Below, piece after piece: positions 11,704 to 23,860 of a DNA stretch of 64,000 nt. Origin of the DNA: Hedera helix (Eukaryota > Streptophyta > Magnoliopsida > Apiales > Araliaceae); NCBI GenBank assembly GCA_947179155.2, contig OX359264.1, positions 5,448,001 to 5,512,000 on the forward strand. Direction: 5' to 3'. Below the pieces are notes generated by a model. The model ran no database searches, was not told the origin of the DNA, and saw nothing but the letters and a program-made list of their open reading frames with translations. Made by a program: the position numbers and the translations under genes. The first letter of the stretch is position 1. Each line of letters begins with the position of its first letter.

Positions 11704-12258
11704 TTAATTGACTTTCTTAAAAGTCCTATTTAGCATACTCGAAACTACAGATCGATTGATCTCGTAGCCCGATTCATTCCTTGCTATGGGGAAATCTTCC
11801 ACCTCATTGTGAAGTTCCCAATAGGAATAGCGACGTTCATTCCTTTCATGGGCAAGTGCTTCCTGCAACTGGAGCTTTTCGGCTTCTTTGATGGCTAACT
11901 GAATCTCTTGTGCATGGTTTCTCTCAACTTCCTCCAACCACATCATTTCAAGAGTTTCAATTCTTTCAGTAGCTGCGTCCAACAATGCCCCTTGCTCCGC
12001 TTCTTCTTCATTCATTTCTTCAATGATTTCATCCAACTCAGATTCTGGATCGCCATCCTCGGTGTCTAAAATATCCATGTCGTGTTGAATTTCATCAAAA
12101 TCATCATCATCAGACATGTCCACAAAGTTGATCATGGGGTGATCACCCGCATGATCTATTACTGGATCTTCAATTGGATCCTCCTCAGGATCACTTTCGA
12201 GGACCACAGGATGTGCGTTCGCTTGCATTATCTCTTCCCAACTTGGAATAGCAGCCAT
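11704..12258 (-). CDS. Extra acidic coiled-coil ORF upstream of gag
   Basis: A 184-codon frame lies between the primer-binding site and gag, in the same sense as gag-pol. The open frame extends 16 codons further to an ATG at 12306. I choose the ATG at 12258 (MAAIPSWEEI) because a splice-acceptor-like TTGTGTAG ends one base before it, much as for gag. The N-terminal half is very acidic, with Asp/Glu runs at about residues 23-85. The middle (about 85-150) is a Glu/Leu/Arg-rich stretch with coiled-coil character. I see no enzyme motif and recognise no family. It could be an accessory protein, or a host fragment captured by the element. Confidence 0.6.
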   Translation of the reverse strand: MAAIPSWEEIMQANAHPVVLESDPEEDPIEDPVIDHAGDHPMINFVDMSDDDDFDEIQHDMDILDTEDGDPESELDEIIEEMNEEEAEQGALLDAATERIETLEMMWLEEVERNHAQEIQLAIKEAEKLQLQEALAHERNERRYSYWELHNEVEDFPIARNESGYEINRSVVSSMLNRTFKKVN

Positions 12259-12306
12259 TCTACACAAGAATTTAGTTTTAATTAGTATATTTCTTTCAAG
12301 TAACAT

Positions 12307-12311
<5 letters not shown>

Positions 12312-12366
<55 letters not shown>
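12312..12366. repeat. (TA)n microsatellite
   Basis: About 27 uninterrupted TA dinucleotides lie between the extra ORF and the primer-binding region of the chromovirus. It is likely length-variable between copies of the element. Confidence 0.95.
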
Positions 12367-12373
<7 letters not shown>

Positions 12374-12508
12374 ACGTATTGTCTTATAACATTTTATGTT
12401 TAAGTTTTATTTCTTTTAATTATCTATAGACTTTTCACAAGTCCATTTAGTCCTACTTCCATCAGATTATATCCTAAGATACTCGTTACCTTAGAGCTAT
12501 AATCTACA

Positions 12509-12520
12509 GCTTTGATACCA
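12509..12520 (-). other. tRNA-iMet primer-binding site
   Basis: On the minus strand, TGGTATCAAAGC lies three bases after the 5' LTR end. It matches the standard plant initiator-Met primer site TGGTATCAGAGC with one mismatch, and it fixes the minus orientation. Confidence 0.85.
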
Positions 12521-12523
12521 ACC

Positions 12524-15500
12524 TGTGACGCCCCCAAATCACTATACTTACTATAGCTAACTTGGCGCTCACTATAAATGCTAAATCATTAGGTTTATGG
12601 ATGATTTCCTTTATTCATAAACAAAGTTTTCATCTTAATTCCCAAAGATCTTTCATTATTTTATATCAAGCCCTTGTAATCGATACAAGAGACTTGATAC
12701 CCAATCATGACATTTTATCCTTAAGATTTAGATATTCTATAATTTTACATGTTCCAATATCCACGGCATTAAATCATTAGGACGGCTCTTGGGAACAGAG
12801 AATCTCGCGGTGAATGTTTGTATCTTCACCCGTGATAAATGTTTGCATCTTCATCCGTGACAAATGGTTGTATCTTTGTCCGGTGCAAAATTCTCTTTCC
12901 GTACAGAACATTACCCAACTAGTTAAAACCCTCACTCGAAACATATTTGGTTATAGTATTATCTCTTCATATCAATAATCCTATTTATCTGACATTCAGA
13001 ATAGTAATAACGAGTTATACCTGGGTCCGAGGAACCTTAACGATGGATTTGACCAGTCAACATCGCTTAGTCCTGTCTCGGATGTACAGCACTCACAAGT
13101 TATTTACCGATCCTCATCCAGATAAATAGATCATTATCAATACTATGTTAAGTTTTAACAATTCTAAGTTTAATCAAAGTAAAGACGTAACAAGAATATG
13201 TGATGAAACTTGATATATATTAATATAGAGTTGGTTACACGGTTTGCTTGTTCATATTACATAAGTCATCAAGACTTTAAAACAAAAAGACAAGCAATTT
13301 AATAAAGCATGTAAACTAATCTATGCATTTCTTCTTTCCTTTCTTCTTCTTAGAACCGGAACTTTCGGGTATGTCTGCAATTTAGGTTTATTTGCAAGGG
13401 TGAGCATACAAAAGCTCAGCAAGTCTAACACATAGCATATAAGTGAACTCACACTGATATGGATTTTAAAGATTCATGGTACAAAAATTGATATTACAAA
13501 TGTTTAACATAGTAAGACTGAGTGGTGGTTAGACCTAGAACTGTTCTTTGTCTTTCGACTTAGAACCATTTACAGTGGATATAGAAAGGGGATCAACCTA
13601 ACGACATCCTATGTTATGCATAACATACACTACACTGGACTAATCATGAACAGTGGTACATATTCGTTCATCTCAGTTTACTTCACATGTCAGGATCGCC
13701 CCAAGACAACTTGGTTTGATAAAATAAAGCATGATTCGAAATATATCGCGAATAAGCATTTCATTTTTCAAGTTATGCCGAAACAAGAAGCAATAACTTA
13801 CATATCAAAGATTTATAACATGTTGCTTCTACAAAATGTATAAATCACATCAAGAGAAAGTAAACAAAGGTTAAGGATAGAAAACTTGCCTTGAAGCAAT
13901 TTAGGGTTTTCCCGGTAAAGCGTTAAATGCCTACATAATTGTTTACGCATACTCGACTATTAGTTTATCGAATTTTACTTCTTAATAAATGTTTTTATAA
14001 CTTATTTAGACTATTTCCATAGGTGGTTTTAATTGGAAAATTCTCAAACTCAAAAACTCATTTTTAAGTGACTTTATAAAAAGTGGACAGCAACATTGGC
14101 TGTCAGACCCCGGCTCAGTTAAACGGCCATAACTTTTTCGTTTTAAAACATTTTTGAGTCGTTCAAAATTCCACGCGTTCGTAACTTCCGTCTCTACAAT
14201 TTATGTTTAGACCAAAGTTCGAAATTCCTTACTGATTTACACAGTTTTTGACAAAAAGGGGACTGCCAGAAACTGTTTCAAAACGTCTTTGACTGAATTG
14301 ATAAAACATGATACCTTAAGCTTTAATTTGCTAAGATAACATGTTCTAACAATCAATAACACTTTATAACATAAAATAAGAAAATCATAAACCTTCATAT
14401 ATAGAGATTTATGACTTTTGCTCAAGAACACACGAAGAACACGAAGAACGGAAAAACCGTACATGGTAACGACTATGTTCTTGAGCTTTTGGTTTTCTTA
14501 CTTGAAATAATTTGAGCATTATAACTGCTTACATAAGTGATTATGACACTTTATAATTGAAAAAATTTGGTCATTATAACGGCTTGCATAATTGATTAAA
14601 ACAATTTATAAAAATGCTCAAGAACATACGAAAACGCAGAGAACGGATAAACCGTACATGACCACTACGTATGTTCATTGAGCTTTAAACTATGAATTGA
14701 AATTCGACATAACAACGACTTGCTCAAGTCATAAGGAACACGGAGAACGAAAAATCGTACATGGCTACGACTTATGTTCTTGAGCTTGTCAATAAAAGAA
14801 AATTGAACATTATAACAACTATAAAATGAAGAAAATCTCAAGAACACGTGAAGAACACGGAGAACGACAATCGTACATGGCTACGACTCGCGTTCTTGAG
14901 TTTTATCGACTATAAATTGAAAGAAAAATTAAACATAACAACGACTAAGGATCGTACCTTTTGTGATTGCAAGCTTTAACTATTTCTTTGCAATTTCCAA
15001 TACTTGAAATATAACTATGAATAATAGATATAGAGAGTGATTTTGCTCTTGATTTTGCTTTGAAAATGGATGATGAAACAAGTGCACAATGCTTGCTATT
15101 TATAGGCCATGCAAAGCTAGGGTATTTTGGTCATTAAGACAACCAAACTTTGGCTCCAAGTTTGGTTTGACTTTAACTTTGGCTCCAACTTTGGCTCCAA
15201 GTTTGGCTTGACTTTGGCTTGACTTAGGCTTTAACTTTAACTACTAACTAGAGTTAACAACTAACTCAACATTGATTAATTCTCTACTAAAGCTAGCCAC
15301 TTGATTGGTTGATTAGTTTCTTAATTCACCAACTAAACTTATTAGGTTAATCTTAATTTTAATTAACCTTAATCTTAATCAAGTATGCATGTAGTATAAT
15401 TGACTTTTACTATTCACAATTGACTTTTTCGTATTATTTTCGTATTCTATCCGTATAATTTTCGTATTTATACGCGTATTTGTGAATAGTACTTTCTAGG

Positions 15501-15753
15501 GTTTAGGGTTTGAACCTTAGGGTTCAACCCTTAGGGTTTCCAAAATTAGGGTTTAGGTTTTCTCCAAACCCTAGTTTTAGGTTTTCAAAAATTTTACTTT
15601 TATTTTTCTAATAATTGTTTAAGTTGGATTCTTGAAACGAAACACAAAGATAAACACACATGAAAATTCCATAACACATATTAGATGTAATATAATATTT
15701 ATTTATGCCTATAAATTCGGATTACAACTATCTCGGAAGTTCGGAATATTACA
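12524..15753 (-). repeat. 5' LTR of full-length chromovirus
   Basis: A 3230-bp LTR paired with 3654-6916. It carries the same inverted-repeat array (about 14421-14900), stem-loop (13394-13423) and TATA box (15096-15104). It is about 33 bp shorter because part of a GTATTA-type simple-sequence tract around 15425-15470 is missing. One visible change (CGCGTTC for CGTGTTC near 14890) falls in a stem arm. Confidence 0.93.
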
Positions 15754-16564
15754 ATTGCAACCTCCAAATTTTTCTTATTTATTTTCCCAAAAATTTCTTC
15801 CACCTTATGCATGACATCACCACAAAGAACATTATTGTCTACATTGATACTGTCCGTTTTTGTACTGATTTTGTCTGTTTCCTCTTGTGTCGGCGATGTA
15901 AAGAATGACCCTTGAGAATCTAATTAACCAACTGTAGTAGCTAGCTGATTCATTTGATTCTCCAAATTATATATGGAAGTCTTCATCTCTTGTTGGAATT
16001 GATGTGCTTGAGTCATGAAAGCTTTAAATATTTCTTCTAAAGACATATCAGAATTAGACGATTGACCCTGTTATTGTTGGGGATATAGTTGCATACACTA
16101 TTGATTATTTGAAAAGTTTTGGTTTGCGTGCCAATTCACTTGTGGATTCTCATAGATGAAATTATGATGATCCATCCATCCTGACTTATACGTGATTGAA
16201 TAGGAATCATATCTCTTTTCTGGTTGACCAAGAAAACGACCAACTTTATTGACTTGTTCATAAGACTCCTCTCAAAGAATTGAGTACATATCAATTGGGT
16301 GTTCTTTTGTCGCACAAATCCTATAAGTATCTACCGTCATTTAATAAACAAGAGAAGTTAGACTATCAGTTTGTTACTCATAAAAGGAAATATTTACCTT
16401 ATTAACATAATCAGGCATGACTTCCATCCTTATCCTACACAACTCAATTAATCTATGAAAAACTATAAAAATAAAATCTAAGAAAAATTACAAAATTAAA
16501 ATAAAGTTTACAAAAATACAAAAATAAATTAGAATCACTCCCTGGTAACGGCGCCAAAATTTGG
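15754..16564 (-). pseudogene. Tat/Athila-like gag remnant and 5' UTR
   Basis: On the minus strand, about 16100-15905 translates to SLEEIFKAFMTQAHQFQQEM and then a stretch ending NQLATTV. About 16275-16085 gives GRFLGQPEKRYDSY and later GWMDHHNFIYENPQVNW, followed by a stop. From family knowledge this is the late-gag signature of Athila/Tat elements. Stops and the absence of protease, reverse transcriptase and integrase show it is dead or non-autonomous. The chromovirus insertion at 15753 cuts it from its other half at 2563-3653. Confidence 0.75.
16539..16556 (-). other. Tat/Athila-type primer-binding site
   Basis: On the minus strand, TGGCGCCGTTACCAGGGA closely matches the Asp-tRNA-type primer site (TGGCGCCGTTGCCGGGGA) used by Athila/Tat retrotransposons. 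It lies about 8 bp inside the LTR that starts at 16565, giving the minus orientation. Confidence 0.85.
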
Positions 16565-17994
16565 TGTGTGGTTGCAGGCACCAAAAAATAAAATCTTACT
16601 TTGAAAAAATATTTATGTAGTAGTGTAAATAAGAGTCGATCCCACAAAGAATGATTAATTTAATTTTATGTTATGTAAACTAGAATTGAGGATTTTAAAT
16701 TAATTATGATTAACAAAATAAGCAAAAGTAAATCAATAAGATTAATTAATAAATTAAAAACTTCAATTCTTCAGTTCAATCACATCCTTACAATTAATAA
16801 TTCAATCAATCAGAATATATTTATATATTTCCATGAAAATAATAACCTTATGCAACAATAAGCTCTACTACTTGAAATTTTTCTTAATTTTAATATAAAA
16901 AACAAGCTCTTCATTAGATTCTAACCATTATACAACCTAGAACATGCTCTCTAAATTTAATATAATGGAAGCATTAATCACAAGAAAATTAGATTATTCT
17001 AAGCAATAATCTTATAAGCTCGGACTGTTTAACTTACATTATGATAACTATAACAATAAACAAAAGCTTCACCACAATCATCTATCATTATTTACTACCA
17101 ATGATTAGGAACAATATCAATTACACGTAATATAATTCATAAATCTAGCAATTGATAATAATTTGATCAATCTAATGAGCTCTAATCAAACCAACCAAAT
17201 TTAATATCAAAAAATAATTAAAACAAAATAATTTCATATAAGGAAGAATAAATAATATTACTGAATTGATTTAACCATTAATTGTAATTGGTTTTGAAAT
17301 CCCCTAGAGCTGAATAAAGAAACTTAGCCTGAAATATTCTCAATCTTGCCTCCAAATCTTGATCTCTTATATTTTATCTATGTTAATCTATGATAAAACT
17401 ATGTTAGCCTCCTCTAAAATATGTGTGTTAACATGTATTTATAGGTTACATAATAAATCCATAGATTAGAAGGAAACCCAATCTAATTTGGAGTCTAAAA
17501 CATCAAAATCGTGTCAATATTGAAGTTTGGCCGAGCCCCGGCACGCCCCACGCCGGATATGTAGAAAATCTGATGTCTTGGTGCGCCCGACGCCAGATAT
17601 AGCATAAAAATGGCGCGCCCTGCATCTGTACTTTTCAGCTTCGGTGTCTGTTGGAAAAATGGTCATAATGTTCCAGAAAGCTGAGAAGTAGACCTACAAC
17701 TTTCATGTTTTAGGATTTGACAAATTCAAATTTTATCAAGGTTAAAATTGAGCCTGGAGTGACTGCTAGGTAAATTGCAAGCTAAAAAAAATTCAAATAT
17801 AGTCATTCCAAGTTTCAATCCACCAAGCCCTTATTCTAATTCTTACAAAGCAAAATAAAAATAATATAAAATTTTTAAAAATAATAAAAATGCATAAAAT
17901 TAAATAAATTTCCTAAAACACTAAAAATACTTAAAAACTCCCAAATAATTAAGTCTAAAAATACGTAATAAATAGACATAAGATCTATTTATCA
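16565..17994 (-). repeat. 5' LTR of Tat/Athila-like element
   Basis: A LTR of about 1430 bp. On the plus strand it runs from TGTGTGGTTGCAGGCACC to ...GATCTATTTATCA, so in element sense it begins TGATAAATAGATC and ends CACACA. About 200 bp (16688-16895) match the left remnant at 2563-2765. The segment 17520-17620 carries GC-rich repeats of the CGCCCCACGCCGG type. The following five bases, ATATT, are a candidate target duplication whose partner would be outside the window. Confidence 0.75.
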
Positions 17995-19408
17995 ATATTT
18001 TTTTTTTATTCTTCACATTAAATATGTCTAGCCAAAACAATTAACATAGCTCAAAATTTTTCATTTTAAAAATTAATTTTATGACTTTATCATACCCACA
18101 TCAGATAACAGTGCATTGATGACTTACGATCATAATCCCACCATTTGACTATGTATTCATGATAAATTTCATTAAATTTAACTTTGTCTAGCTTAAAAAA
18201 GTAGCATACACACAGCTAATGAAATTTGTCAGTTCAATGATTGAATAATTCTTTTCAAAGGTACCCAAGTGCGAATGTATGAATGAAGATCTAACATAAC
18301 TACAAGATTTTGGAATACCCTTAATCCTATATTTTTTTTACTATTCTCTTACCATAACACAAGTTTTGTAAATGTATAGTAATATAGTAATCTGGTTGGT
18401 TGTTTAAACCATAAGAACAAATATATCAGTTCTCCTTCTTATCAACACGGGATTAAAAATATCTTAGTGCATATCTCTGCCAATTTCACACTGAAATGCT
18501 AATTTTGTAGCCGCATCTCATAGTCGGTTCGACTGACATATCATAACCCCTGCCTATAAAAGGGTTCGTTCACTCAGTAACTAACATACAAATATCTTTT
18601 AAAACCATTAGTTTTGACGTAACAACTACTAACTACTCAATATATCTATGAGAAAAGAATCAACTTCTCATAATATATACAAAGAAAAGTTTGACACAAG
18701 ATTTTAATTTACTTATCAATATAGTGAACTGAGTGTTTCTTCCACCCATGAACTAATGAATAAGTTTCCCGTCTCATCCACACTATTCTCAAATGATCTC
18801 ATTTAATGTGTAACCCGCTTTGAAAACACTGATCATGAATCATTCATACCAGCAATGTAGTTAGATCGGTTCTCTGAAGCATATTAAACTCTTTCCCATA
18901 CAAGATAGTCGTTCTACTCAATTTTGCTAACATGAGTTTTCAATTGAAATTCATACTCATTCTCTAACTATAAATTTTCTTTAATTTATTTCTTTATCAT
19001 TTACATTTTTTTATGAGTTTACTTCTTTCCTTTGTTAGGTCTTAATGTATTAATATTATAATTATACATAATACTAAACACAAAACTTTCATCACATATC
19101 ATATAGTCTTAGTCAAACGTCAATCTTTATTTAACTCTAAAAGATTATATTATAAGACTTAATATAATAATAACACAGAGATTATTTTATCTACTTCGAT
19201 TCTTCATCTCCAGCAATTCTCGTAAAAAGTTTATCTTTATTCAGCATACTTTTTCACATAATATTTTATACAATAAGTTTTAATAAGATTTTTGCATATC
19301 TTTTAATTATCTATGACCTATTCACAAGTCCATTTCTTCTTAAAACATCAGATTATATCATATGGTACTTGTTACCTTAGAGCTATAATCCACTGCTCTG
19401 ATACCAAC
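17995..19408 (-). mobile_element. Internal remnant of an older chromovirus
   Basis: Only the last 110 bp or so (about 19297-19408) are clearly homologous to the 5' untranslated region of the full-length chromovirus (12409-12523). The rest is AT-rich with no long ORF and no domain I can recognise. The gag-pol and 3' LTR of this older copy are missing. The Tat-like element abuts it on the left. Confidence 0.5.
19395..19406 (-). other. tRNA-iMet primer-binding site of older chromovirus
   Basis: On the minus strand, TGGTATCAGAGC is an exact 12-base match to the plant initiator-Met primer site. It lies two bases from the LTR end at 19409. Confidence 0.85.
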
Positions 19409-21736
19409 TGTAACGCCCCCAAAATCCCCGCACTAGCTACAACGGACCTTGTGCGTTAAACTCCATAATTTACCAACTTAACCAATGATCCCATAATCAT
19501 ATTTGTTGAATTAGTCTATTTTAGACTATACATTAAAATTTTCTCTTACTTTTACCTTGGATCTTAACTTGATCTTGATCTCATTATTTATACAAGTATC
19601 AACTTGTGGTTCATCAGTATAAATGGATAACACCATATATAACGGTCCAATTTTAACCTTAAGATTTAAATATTCTATAACTTTACATATTTAAGATTCA
19701 CGGTATTAAATCATTAGGACGGTTCTTGGGAACAGAGAATCTCGCAATGAATGTTTGTATCTTCATCCGTGATAAATGTTTGCATCTTTATCGTGACGAA
19801 TGTTTGTATTTTAATCTAGTGAAAAATTCTCTTTCCGTATAGAACATACCCAACTAGTTAAAACCCACACTCGAAACACATTTGGTTATAGTGATATCTC
19901 TTCATATCAATATTCTTACTTTTCTATTATTTAGAATAGTAATAACAAGCTTGTACTTGAGTGTGAGGAACCTAACGATGAATTTGACCATTTTACATCG
20001 ATTAGTCCTGTCTCGAATACTTACAGTACTCACAAATATTATTTACCATCCTCATTCTGTTAAGTAGTTCATTATCAATATTGTATTAACGTTTTACTAT
20101 CCATCTAAAGTTCATTGTATTGGCATAACATGATTAGTCTATATTACCAATACCCTCATTTAGATTAATAGATTTTTAACAATTCTAAGTTATATCAAAG
20201 TAAAGACATAACACCATTCTTAATAAATAATTTCATTCATATAATATTCGGTTATGCGATTTATTTGTTTGTATTACAAAATTCATCAAGACTTAATACA
20301 AATACAAGTAAATAAAATAATAGACCTAATCTACTATTCTTCTTTCATTCATGATCAATCTTCTTAACATTCTTCTTTAACTGCAAATAAATTTTATTCA
20401 CAAGAATGAACACGACGGCTTAGTAAGTCTAACAAATAATACGTACACAGTTTATGCTTTCATATAAATTTTAAAATGCTTTGACGTATCATATATCTCA
20501 GTTCAATATCACAATTAGCTTTCATTTCAACAATTTATATCACGTTGTCACACGAAGCGTATAAATCATGTTCATAACTAGTTAACATAACAAATAACAG
20601 TAGAAAACTTGCAAACATCAGTTGAAGGCTTCACATAACATCTATCACATAAAAAATATGAGATAGAATACTTGTACATAACAATTTGAACAAGCTTTAG
20701 AAGACTTGCCTTGAAAACTAATTTTAGGGTTTCCTAGTAAATTGTTAATCGCCTACATAAAGGGTTACGTGTATCCGAATGTTAGTTTATCGAATTTTAC
20801 TTCTTAATAAGTCTTAGAATAACTTATATTAACTATTTTCATAGGTGTTATAAGCCCTATGATCCTCTTGCTCATAAACATTTTTTTAAGCCCTTGGACC
20901 CGAGGCCCCATTTAATTTTTCAACTTCGACTTCTTTTACGGTAAAAGTCATAACTTTCTCATACGAAAATATTTTTGAGTGATTCTTGAGTCTAAATTTA
21001 TTATAATTTCATGATCTACAAGTTTCCTTTATATTTATAAGGATGATTCTAACTTTAAGGTTTCGGAAATTGGAAAAAATAGTCAGTAAGCTTACTTTGA
21101 TCAACATTTTTAGGGTTAACTATGTGAAACATGATACCACTTGCCCGTACTTCTTACAGACGACCTCGTGCGTTATTGAACAACCTTCCCCTTAACATTC
21201 AAAACATTACATAATAATATGTTGCTAAAACTCAATAAATTTAAAACTTTATTATGTTACTTCGTTACTTAACATCCACAACATTTATCAACATTATATT
21301 TGATAATAACTTATTTATTAAAACTTTACAATATCTCTTTCTATTCCATAATTGCAATCTTTATAAGTTCCTATCATGTCTCAATATCATATATGATACG
21401 AGTTCATTCTATTACAATCAATTTGAGTTTGTAAACATCCACGATACATACTAACTAGTTCTTTAATACACAATCATTTTTACTTGTCTAATCTAGACTC
21501 ATAACTATAACAATCTTTCAAATTAACTAAATGATTTACTAACTTAATAACTTTAAGCTTAACAACAAAACATAGAACAACTCAGTAATTCTCTTTTAGC
21601 ATTTATACAATATCCTTCTTCTAAGAATTCAGATTGGGAAATTTTGATGTTGATTTGATGTTGATTTTGCTGTGTTGTGATCGCGGGATATGCCCCTAGA
21701 AGTGTATATTCTCATTTGTTTCGTTATAAAATTACA
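19409..21736 (-). repeat. Diverged chromovirus 5' LTR
   Basis: This starts TGTAACGCCCCCAAAATCC on the plus strand, beside a primer site. Scattered blocks match the LTR of the full-length copy, for instance the AAATCATTAGGACGG and GGAACAGAGAATCTCGC motifs near 19700-19745. A degenerate version of the conserved stem-loop is at 20401-20427. I place the other end at ...AAAATTACA (21736), giving 2.3 kb. That end is inferred, and the germin segment starts immediately after it. Confidence 0.6.
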
Positions 21737-22229
21737 AATTAGCAATATATATATATTTTAAAAGTATTAAAATACAAAACTATGACCTGCTTTTAATTAA
21801 TAACCATATCATTATCTATGACGATTTCAGTTACAATTAAAGTTCCATTATATGTGTGTGTGTATATATATATATATATATAACATTACTGTTTCGTACA
21901 ATTATATTTGTATAGGTAACAACTTGTATACCTGGTATTAGAAAACGAATATGCATGCCATTTGTCATCAGACTATTCACAAACATACAAGATCATTTGG
22001 ACTCTTGTATTCAACATATTTAGCTACAATCTCTTAGTCCCTCGGATCCTAGAACAAATAAGAACGTTTCACTATCAAGAGACATTTGCATATAAGTGAC
22101 ACTACAATCGGCTAAGGATATATATGGATAGTAAGACTTGTGCAACAAAACAGAGATTCAGACGGCAGTACGGCATCTCACATATTTTACGTAAGACTCA
22201 TTCTTTCTTTATTATTCTAAAAAAAACCC

Positions 22230-22238
22230 TATATATAG
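22230..22238 (+). promoter_or_regulatory. TATA box of germin-like gene 1
   Basis: TATATATAG lies about 90 bp before the ATG and is conserved in units 2 and 3 (45570-45578, 56546-56554). The rest of the 600-bp upstream region (21737-22229) is AT-rich, with a short TG/TA microsatellite near 21856-21881. I see no other clear element. Confidence 0.7.
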
Positions 22239-22328
22239 AGTGCTTATGTTCCTAATTCTTAACAACTCGAAATCTCTAGTTCATATTCTTCATAAGATAT
22301 ATAGGACTGAACTAAAGTAGAATCAGTA

Positions 22329-23403
22329 ATGGCAAACTACATTCAGCTCTTGAGTTTGTTAGCTATCTCTTCTATGCTGGTCATTGCTTTTGCAGCTAGT
22401 CCCTTACAAGATTTCTGCGTCGCAGACCTTACTAGCTCAGGTTTTAATTTATGCATTTTTTTTCTTGACAAGCTGATTTTCTCTTTATTTCGGATCCGGA
22501 TTGATGATGTTAGCCTTTGTTCAACTCATTGGCCAATAAGAATACCTTGTATTTGTATAGCACGGACTTGAATTAAAAGAAAATGCTAGGTAATTAGAAA
22601 AAAAAACTGTCCAAGAGTTACTTATACAAAATATCATCAATGTTTTGTTTAGGCGAACTAGACTGTTTTTGTATAGTTACATTACTCTTAATTAAGGGCC
22701 GTCAATGGCCAAAGAAATGATACTGATGCCATACAAATATAACTCTTTCCTATAAATTGACTAAATCTGACTTCATCGAATTTGAATCCTTTTATTTCAC
22801 TTTATGTTTTGATTGCTGCTGCTTTTCACTATCTTATTATTATATACTACATGCATTTCATTTGCAGTTATAGTAAATGGCCGCACTTGCCTGGACCCTA
22901 AGCTCGTAAAAGTCGACCATTTCGTTTTCAGTGGACTTCACATTCCTCGCACTCCGTCTGCCGCTTTGGGATCTGTGGTGACTCCGGTCACTGTGGCTCA
23001 GTTGCCCGGATTAAACACCCTTGGCATCTCACTCGCTCGCACTGACTATGCACCATGGGGCGTCGTGCCTCCACACGTTCACCCTCGTGCATCCGAGATT
23101 TTGACAGTTATAGATGGGGAAATTGAAGCTGGTTTTGTGACCTCAAACCCGGATAATCGCCTCATCCGAAAGTTTTTGAAAAAGGGTGAAGTTTTTGTAT
23201 TCCCAGTTGGACTTGTACATTACCAAAGAAATGTGGGAAAGGGAAAAGCTCTTTCGTTCTCAGGTTTGAACAGTGAAAACCCTGGCGTGGTTACTGTGCC
23301 TAATGCTGTTTTCGGATCAAACCCGTCGATTCCTTCTGATTTACTCGCGAAGGCGTTCCAGGTTGATCAGAAAGTGGTAGATAATATTCAAAGCAAATTT
23401 TAG
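22329..23403 (+). CDS. Germin-like protein 1 (two exons)
   Basis: Exons 22329-22440 and 22868-23403 flank a 427-bp GT-AG intron in phase 1, giving 215 aa, the usual germin-like length. Germin-like proteins are secreted cupin glycoproteins of the cell wall; some have manganese superoxide dismutase or oxalate oxidase activity. Visible features: signal peptide (about 1-23), a cysteine pair at 30 and 45, cupin box 1 with H107, H109 and E114 (HVHPRASEIL), and box 2 with H155 in GLVHYQRNVG. All four metal ligands are present. I see no RGD/KGD motif and no N-X-S/T glycosylation site. The enzyme activity cannot be assigned from sequence. It is intact and likely expressed from the TATA box at 22230. 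Confidence 0.95.
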
Positions 23404-23750
23404 GGTAAAACTAAAGGTTGATGAAGATGATGAAGTTTGCTAGCTATTTATTGTGATTCCATTAAGATGTTTGTGATTCTGTTTTTTGATATCTTTACGT
23501 AATTTTCGCTTCTGTTTTCAGTCTTGATAAAATTATTGGAATTGGATCTATTAGATTTTTGTCTACTGTCATGTTTGATGTCTTTTGCATGTTTTTCTTC
23601 GTATATGAGAAAAGTGGAAAATGTTTTTGTTTCATCTTTATATTTTTCTAATGATAATTATCTCATAAAAATGAATGAGTAGTTTTCAGGATAACCTCAT
23701 CAAACACTCGTAATAGCAAGAGGCAATTTAAAAAATAAGATATATTTATA

Positions 23751-23860
23751 CGGGAACCAATCCACATCTTGCGAAGATATGGATTTTCCCACCTAGCGCA
23801 TATGTGGCCCTCCATCTAATTTCTTTTATCACTAGACGTGTATTGAGAGAGATTAGGTGA
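23751..23860. repeat. Dispersed 110-bp repeat, copy 1 of 5
   Basis: It starts CGGGAACCAATCCACATC and contains CCTAGCGCATATGTGGCC and TGTATTGAGAGAGATT. Related copies are at 35906-36010, 47102-47210, 55327-55440 and 58080-58185. I see no ORF and no clear terminal repeats. Confidence 0.8.

Larger units (their letters stand above)
3654..15753 (-). mobile_element. Full-length Ty3/gypsy chromovirus (Tekay/Del-like)
   Basis: A complete 12.1 kb LTR retrotransposon on the minus strand. In its own sense it runs: 5' LTR (15753-12524), iMet primer-binding site, extra ORF (12258-11704), one uninterrupted gag-pol ORF (11484-6964), polypurine tract, 3' LTR (6916-3654). Both LTRs start TGTAATATTCCG and end GGGGGCGTCACA in this sense. 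The long LTRs, single fused Gag-Pol, iMet primer site and C-terminal chromodomain together indicate a chromovirus of the Tekay/Del lineage (inference). By eye I found about a dozen substitutions between the LTRs over 3.2 kb plus one indel of roughly 33 bp, so insertion is recent. It is inserted in a Tat/Athila-like element. Confidence 0.93.

Noticed and set aside
22329..22571. An 80-codon frame from the germin ATG reading into the intron
   Set aside because: It is intron read-through. The GT at 22441 and the phase of exon 2 explain it.
22813..23403. A 196-codon frame with a hydrophobic start, present in all three germin copies, that could be a separate signal peptide
   Set aside because: The frame opens with TTG, not ATG. 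Its hydrophobic start is the pyrimidine-rich intron end read as protein. Splicing to the true first exon gives the standard germin-like N-terminus.
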